From: Chryseosolibacter indicum
GTDB lineage: Bacteria; Bacteroidota; Bacteroidia; Cytophagales; Cyclobacteriaceae
Assembly: GCF_018598585.1 (NCBI RefSeq)
Contig: NZ_JAHESD010000063.1
Location: 1 to 32,771 of the forward strand
Length of the DNA stretch: 32,771 bases
Reading direction: 5' to 3'
Shown here: positions 29,618-32,771 of the stretch, in pieces
Layout: each line of letters starts with the position of its first letter
Position numbering within the stretch: position 1 is the stretch's first letter
Made by a program: the position numbers and the translations under genes
The notes under the pieces: model-generated
Told to the model about the DNA's origin: nothing
What the model saw: only the letters and a program-made list of their open reading frames with translations
Database searches by the model: none

Positions 29618-30934
29618 ATGAATCTTAATAAAGCTGAAGAATTGATGGATCAAACATCTACGATTTTTTGGTTCAGAAGAGATTTACGCCTTGAGGATAA
29701 CGCGGGTTTATACCATGCGTTACGGAATGAGTCGGACGTTGTATGTCTATTTATATTCGACATTGAAATCCTCAACGATCTTGAAGATGAATTTGACAAA
29801 AGGGTAACATTTATATATGACTCGTTACAAACACTTAAAAAACAGCTGGAGGAAAAGAATACTTCACTTCTAATCCTCTATGGAAATCCCGTTGACATTT
29901 TCTCCGAGATAAATCCTAAAGCAGTTTACACCAATAGGGATTACGAGCCATACGCACGAAGACGTGATGAGTCCGTACAAAAAGTTCTTGCATTAAAAGG
30001 ATGCAACCTTCACCTGTTTAAAGACCAGGTTATTTTTGATACAAATGAAATATTAAAAGATTCAGGTGATCCGTACACAATATTTACTCCTTATAGCCGA
30101 AGATGGAAAAGCAAACTCAATAAGTTTTATGCAAAGAGTTATCCCGTAGAAAAGTACTTCAGAAATTTTAAATTAATACCTCCATTACCTATGCCATCTC
30201 TTGAAGAAGTTGGGTTTAAGAGAGCAGTAACTGATTTTCCTGAACGTATAATTAAATTAAAAATAATACAGGAATATGACAAGCAAAGAGACTTTCCTGC
30301 AATAAGAGGTACATCAAGACTAAGTATTCATTTACGTTTTGGTACTTTGAGCATAAGGAAAGTTGTTCAGATTGCGTTGAAGAAGAATGAAGTGTGGCTC
30401 AATGAATTAATATGGCGGGATTTCTATCACATGATTCTCTGGTATTTCCCCCGAGTTGAGAACAATTCCTTTAAACCAGCTTATGATAAAATAAGCTGGC
30501 GAAACAATCTTAAAGAGTTTAAAGCCTGGTGCGAGGGTAAGACTGGATATCCAATAGTAGACGCTGGAATGAGGGAACTTAACGAAACGGGTTTTATGCA
30601 TAACAGGGTTCGCATGATTACAGCAAGTTTTCTTACAAAACATCTTCTGATTGATTGGAGATGGGGTGAAGCCTATTTCGCAAAAAAATTATTAGACTAC
30701 GATATGGCTGCGAACAATGGCGGGTGGCAATGGGCAGCCGGTTGTGGTTGCGACGCTGCTCCTTACTTCAGGGTGTTTAACCCGGAATTGCAGGCTGAGA
30801 AATACGATCCCGACCATAAGTACGTAAAAGCATGGTTAAAAGAATATGGAACTGACAAATATCCCTGTCCTATAATAGAACATAAATTTGCAAGAGAGCG
30901 GGCCTTAAAAGTTTACAAAAAAGCACTTGAATAG
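29618..30934 (+). CDS. Cryptochrome/photolyase family protein, class I photolyase-like
   Basis: A 438-residue flavoprotein. The N-terminal alpha/beta antenna domain begins IFWFRRDLRLEDNAGLYHAL, and the FAD domain occupies roughly residues 190-430. Conserved FAD and DNA-contact segments are SRLSIHLRFGTLSIRK, ELIWRDFYHMILWYFP, GYPIVDAGMRELNETGFMHN, RVRMITASFLTKHLLIDW and NNGGWQWAAGCGCDAAPYF. The closest pattern is the class I CPD photolyases, which use blue light to split pyrimidine dimers; a cryptochrome role cannot be excluded from sequence. A TTG at 29615 is in frame, and ATG 29645 is an alternative start that still precedes the fold. It lies in the crt operon, five bases after idi, so repair and pigment would be induced together. 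Confidence 0.9.
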   Translation: MNLNKAEELMDQTSTIFWFRRDLRLEDNAGLYHALRNESDVVCLFIFDIEILNDLEDEFDKRVTFIYDSLQTLKKQLEEKNTSLLILYGNPVDIFSEINPKAVYTNRDYEPYARRRDESVQKVLALKGCNLHLFKDQVIFDTNEILKDSGDPYTIFTPYSRRWKSKLNKFYAKSYPVEKYFRNFKLIPPLPMPSLEEVGFKRAVTDFPERIIKLKIIQEYDKQRDFPAIRGTSRLSIHLRFGTLSIRKVVQIALKKNEVWLNELIWRDFYHMILWYFPRVENNSFKPAYDKISWRNNLKEFKAWCEGKTGYPIVDAGMRELNETGFMHNRVRMITASFLTKHLLIDWRWGEAYFAKKLLDYDMAANNGGWQWAAGCGCDAAPYFRVFNPELQAEKYDPDHKYVKAWLKEYGTDKYPCPIIEHKFARERALKVYKKALE

Positions 30935-30988
30935 CCGAGAACATAGCGTGGTACAATTGTTAAGTAATTGGCGTAAGTCATTCAGAAT

Positions 30989-31480
30989 ATGAAAATTTAT
31001 CATCTGAAACGTAAACAGTTTTTACCGATTACACTTGAGGAAGCTTGGCGCTTCTTTTCAACTCCAAGAAATCTTGCGCGCATTACACCGGCTTACATGA
31101 ATTTTAAAATATTGTACGTATCCGCAGAGGAAAAAGGAGTGTACGCAGGACAAATCATCAGGTATGTGGTAAATATCTTACCAGGAATTAATGTAGGCTG
31201 GGTTACCGAAATAACACATGTACATGCGCCGTATAGGTTTATAGATGAACAACGTTTCGGTCCTTATGCCATGTGGCATCACCAGCACCATTTTGAGGAA
31301 GTACCAGGAGGAGTTGAGATGACGGATGAAGTAAACTATGCCATACCCTTCGGCTTTATTGGCCGCATGGCAAACTGGCTATTTGTCGGCCGGAAGGTTA
31401 ATGCTATTTTTGATTACAGGTACACTGTATTGGAAAAATTATTTACTAAAAATGAACTTGTTGTAAAAAGGTCAGCGTAA
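30989..31480 (+). CDS. SRPBCC (START-like) ligand-binding protein in the carotenoid operon
   Basis: A 163-residue SRPBCC/polyketide-cyclase-like domain of the COG4276 type. The N-terminus KRKQFLPITLEEAWRFFSTP and the segment RFGPYAMWHHQHHFEEVPGG are typical, and IPFGFIGRMANWLFV forms the C-terminal helix. The fold is a hydrophobic-cavity ligand binder. Members sit beside photolyase and carotenoid genes in several Bacteroidota, but no activity is established; carrying a carotenoid or another lipid is a plausible idea. It is 54 bp after the photolyase gene, and its stop overlaps the crtZ start (TAATG). The gap holds an imperfect CAATT...AATTG dyad but no good promoter, so the operon probably reads through. 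Confidence 0.85.
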   Translation: MKIYHLKRKQFLPITLEEAWRFFSTPRNLARITPAYMNFKILYVSAEEKGVYAGQIIRYVVNILPGINVGWVTEITHVHAPYRFIDEQRFGPYAMWHHQHHFEEVPGGVEMTDEVNYAIPFGFIGRMANWLFVGRKVNAIFDYRYTVLEKLFTKNELVVKRSA

Positions 31481-31974
31481 TGGATTTGAAATTAATTTTA
31501 ATTTGTTCGGCGATAGTTGTTGGTACTTTTCTTTTTTGGGAATTCGTTGCCTGGTTCACGCATAAATACATAATGCATGGATTTCTCTGGACCTGGCATA
31601 AGTCACATCATACAGTTCATAATCATTCATTAGAAAGAAACGACTTGTTTGCAGTTGTATTTAGTATTCCCTCTATTGCATTATTTTATTACTACTCTAA
31701 AGTAGAGTACAATCCCTACATGCTTTCAGTAGCTCTCGGAATATTCTTCTACGGTTTATTTTATTTCGTCTTTCATGACATCATAGTTCATCAACGTATA
31801 AGATGGAGACCCAAGAAACGCGGCAGATATTTACAACGTATGATCAACGCGCACTATATCCATCACACAAAGCACACAAAAGAAGGCTGTGAAGCATTTG
31901 GATTTTTATATGCTCCAAAAAAATATGAACCCAATAAGTTTGTTTTTAAAAAAGAAAGAAACCAAACACAGTAA
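31480..31974 (+). CDS. crtZ: Beta-carotene hydroxylase
   Basis: A 164-residue membrane di-iron hydroxylase of the fatty-acid-hydroxylase superfamily. It adds hydroxyl groups at C3 and C3' of beta-carotene, giving beta-cryptoxanthin and then zeaxanthin. All four histidine motifs are intact: H28xxxxH33 (HKYIMH), H40xxHH44 (HKSHH), H99xxxxH104 (HDIIVH) and H125xxHH129 (HYIHH). Hydrophobic helices run at about residues 4-25, 56-72 and 80-98. ATG at 31480 overlaps the preceding stop by one base (TAATG), which implies coupled translation. The lycopene cyclase gene follows after five bases. Length and motifs match bacterial CrtZ. Confidence 0.94.
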   Translation: MDLKLILICSAIVVGTFLFWEFVAWFTHKYIMHGFLWTWHKSHHTVHNHSLERNDLFAVVFSIPSIALFYYYSKVEYNPYMLSVALGIFFYGLFYFVFHDIIVHQRIRWRPKKRGRYLQRMINAHYIHHTKHTKEGCEAFGFLYAPKKYEPNKFVFKKERNQTQ

Positions 31975-31979
31975 TTATT

Positions 31980-32693
31980 TTGAACGAAAAATATTATTAC
32001 CTCGCAATTAATATTGGCTCATTCATAATCCCATTTATAGCAAGCTTTTATCCCAAGGCTAACTTCTCAAGAAAATGGAAATTTATAATTCCCGCTATAC
32101 TTATTACAGCCTTTATCTTTATTGTATGGGATGAGTTGTTTACGAGAATGGGCGTATGGGGATTTAATGAAAGATACCTTACAGGAATATTTATTTTCAA
32201 TCTTCCTCTTGAAGAGATCCTCTTCTTCATTTGTATCCCATATTCAAGTATATTTATATACTTTTCATTAAACCACCTGATCGAAAGAGACTATTTCTTT
32301 TCTTATCATCAGGTCATCTCCAATGTTCTTATTATCATACTCCTGTTAATTGGAGTCTATTACCTAAAACATTTATATACTAGTGTAACATTTATTCTTA
32401 CATCACTCTTTCTGGCATTTCTTAACCTGAAAGTAAAGCCCGAATACATGGGCCGATTTTATTTTGCATACCTGTTTGTCCTTATCCCCTTTTTTATTGT
32501 AAACGGAATACTTACTGGTAGTTTTATTGATGAACCAATTGTTTGGTACAATAATGAAGAAAACCTTAATATACGTTTAGGGACTATTCCTGTAGAAGAT
32601 GCCTTTTACGGATTGTTACTTATTCTAAACTCAATTGTGATCGCCGAGATGCTAGAGACTAAGTATGGCAGGAAAAACGAAGAAGTAAATTAA
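31980..32693 (+). CDS. Lycopene beta-cyclase, fused CrtYc/CrtYd type
   Basis: A 237-residue multi-helix membrane protein made of two lycopene-cyclase-like halves, as in the heterodimeric CrtYc/CrtYd system fused into one chain. Each half carries the expected acidic loop: P76LEE79 (FNLPLEEILFF) and P204VED207 (GTIPVEDAFYG). The first half also has WDELFTRMGVWGFN, a segment typical of this family. It should cyclise lycopene to beta-carotene, the substrate of the CrtZ next door. Roughly seven hydrophobic helices are visible. The only suitable start is TTG at 31980; an in-frame TGA or stop precedes it and the next Met is deep in the protein. It is the last gene of the operon and is followed by a strong terminator. 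Confidence 0.9.
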   Translation: MNEKYYYLAINIGSFIIPFIASFYPKANFSRKWKFIIPAILITAFIFIVWDELFTRMGVWGFNERYLTGIFIFNLPLEEILFFICIPYSSIFIYFSLNHLIERDYFFSYHQVISNVLIIILLLIGVYYLKHLYTSVTFILTSLFLAFLNLKVKPEYMGRFYFAYLFVLIPFFIVNGILTGSFIDEPIVWYNNEENLNIRLGTIPVEDAFYGLLLILNSIVIAEMLETKYGRKNEEVN

Positions 32694-32734
32694 TTGTGAA
32701 CATCTAGCGCATAAGTGCGGTACACAAATAAAAA

Positions 32735-32762
32735 GAAGCTGCATCAAAACTGATGCAGCTTC
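32735..32762 (+). terminator. Strong intrinsic terminator of the carotenoid operon
   Basis: GAAGCTGCATCA (32735-32746) pairs perfectly with TGATGCAGCTTC (32751-32762) around loop AAAC, followed by CTTTTATTG. The A-run just before the stem would give a U-tract on the other strand as well. It lies 41 bases after the cyclase stop and marks the operon end. Confidence 0.9.
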
Positions 32763-32771
32763 CTTTTATTG

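Noticed and set aside
1-32771. tRNA, rRNA, CRISPR array, insertion sequence, attachment site or known riboswitch
   Set aside because: No cloverleaf with a CCA-type acceptor, no regular direct-repeat/spacer array, no transposase or integrase frame and no recognisable B12 riboswitch was found, even near the B12-type regulator.

Overview
The window looks like chromosomal DNA of a gliding-type Bacteroidota, most likely a member of the Cytophagales. The evidence is gldF-gldG with a DUF4340 partner, ECF sigma/anti-sigma operons with DUF4097 proteins, a subclass-A2 (PER/CfxA-like) beta-lactamase, AT-rich non-coding DNA, little Shine-Dalgarno sequence, and promoters resembling the phylum's TTG-N17-23-TAnnTTTG consensus. 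I see no rRNA, tRNA, CRISPR array, insertion sequence or prophage.

Layout. 1-5.8 kb: the tail of an unrecognised gene, an SMP-30/gluconolactonase lipoprotein, a small membrane protein with a CDF metal exporter, a PaaE-type flavin/2Fe-2S reductase, purB and a small membrane protein. 5.8-9.6 kb (minus strand): beta-lactamase, then an operon of ECF sigma, membrane anti-sigma-like protein and secreted protein. 9.7-10.5 kb: a zinc-ribbon methyltransferase. 10.6-13.7 kb (minus): a second ECF operon of sigma factor, membrane protein with HEAT-like repeats, and two DUF4097 proteins. 14-20.5 kb: a coiled-coil membrane protein, a YfcE/MJ0936-type phosphoesterase, dnaN, DUF4340-gldG-gldF and a CBS-domain protein. 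20.9-25.1 kb: a small membrane protein, a GNAT acetyltransferase, an NTF2-like secreted protein and a large Lhr-like DEXH helicase.

25.2-32.7 kb is the most interesting part, a light-response and carotenoid island. A CarH/LitR-like MerR regulator with a B12-binding domain precedes a same-strand run: ECF sigma, crtI, crtB, idi, cryptochrome/photolyase, SRPBCC protein, crtZ and a fused CrtYc/Yd-type lycopene cyclase. A strong hairpin terminator closes the run. The genes overlap or nearly abut, apart from 54 bp before the SRPBCC gene. Together they would isomerise IPP, make phytoene, desaturate it to lycopene, cyclise it to beta-carotene and hydroxylate it to zeaxanthin, while the photolyase deals with light damage. 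No GGPP synthase (crtE) or ketolase (crtW) is present here.

The main new observation is a set of TTGTTYAAC boxes upstream of both the CarH-like gene and the sigma-crt operon. One overlaps the predicted -33 element of the regulator gene, and a perfect 7-4-7 palindrome lies between the predicted -33 and -7 elements of the sigma-crt promoter. This suggests a B12/light-controlled repressor acting through an ECF sigma factor, analogous to the LitR-LitS arrangement known in Streptomyces but with the sigma gene inside the crt operon and no visible anti-sigma gene. All functional calls come from reading motifs; no database search was run.
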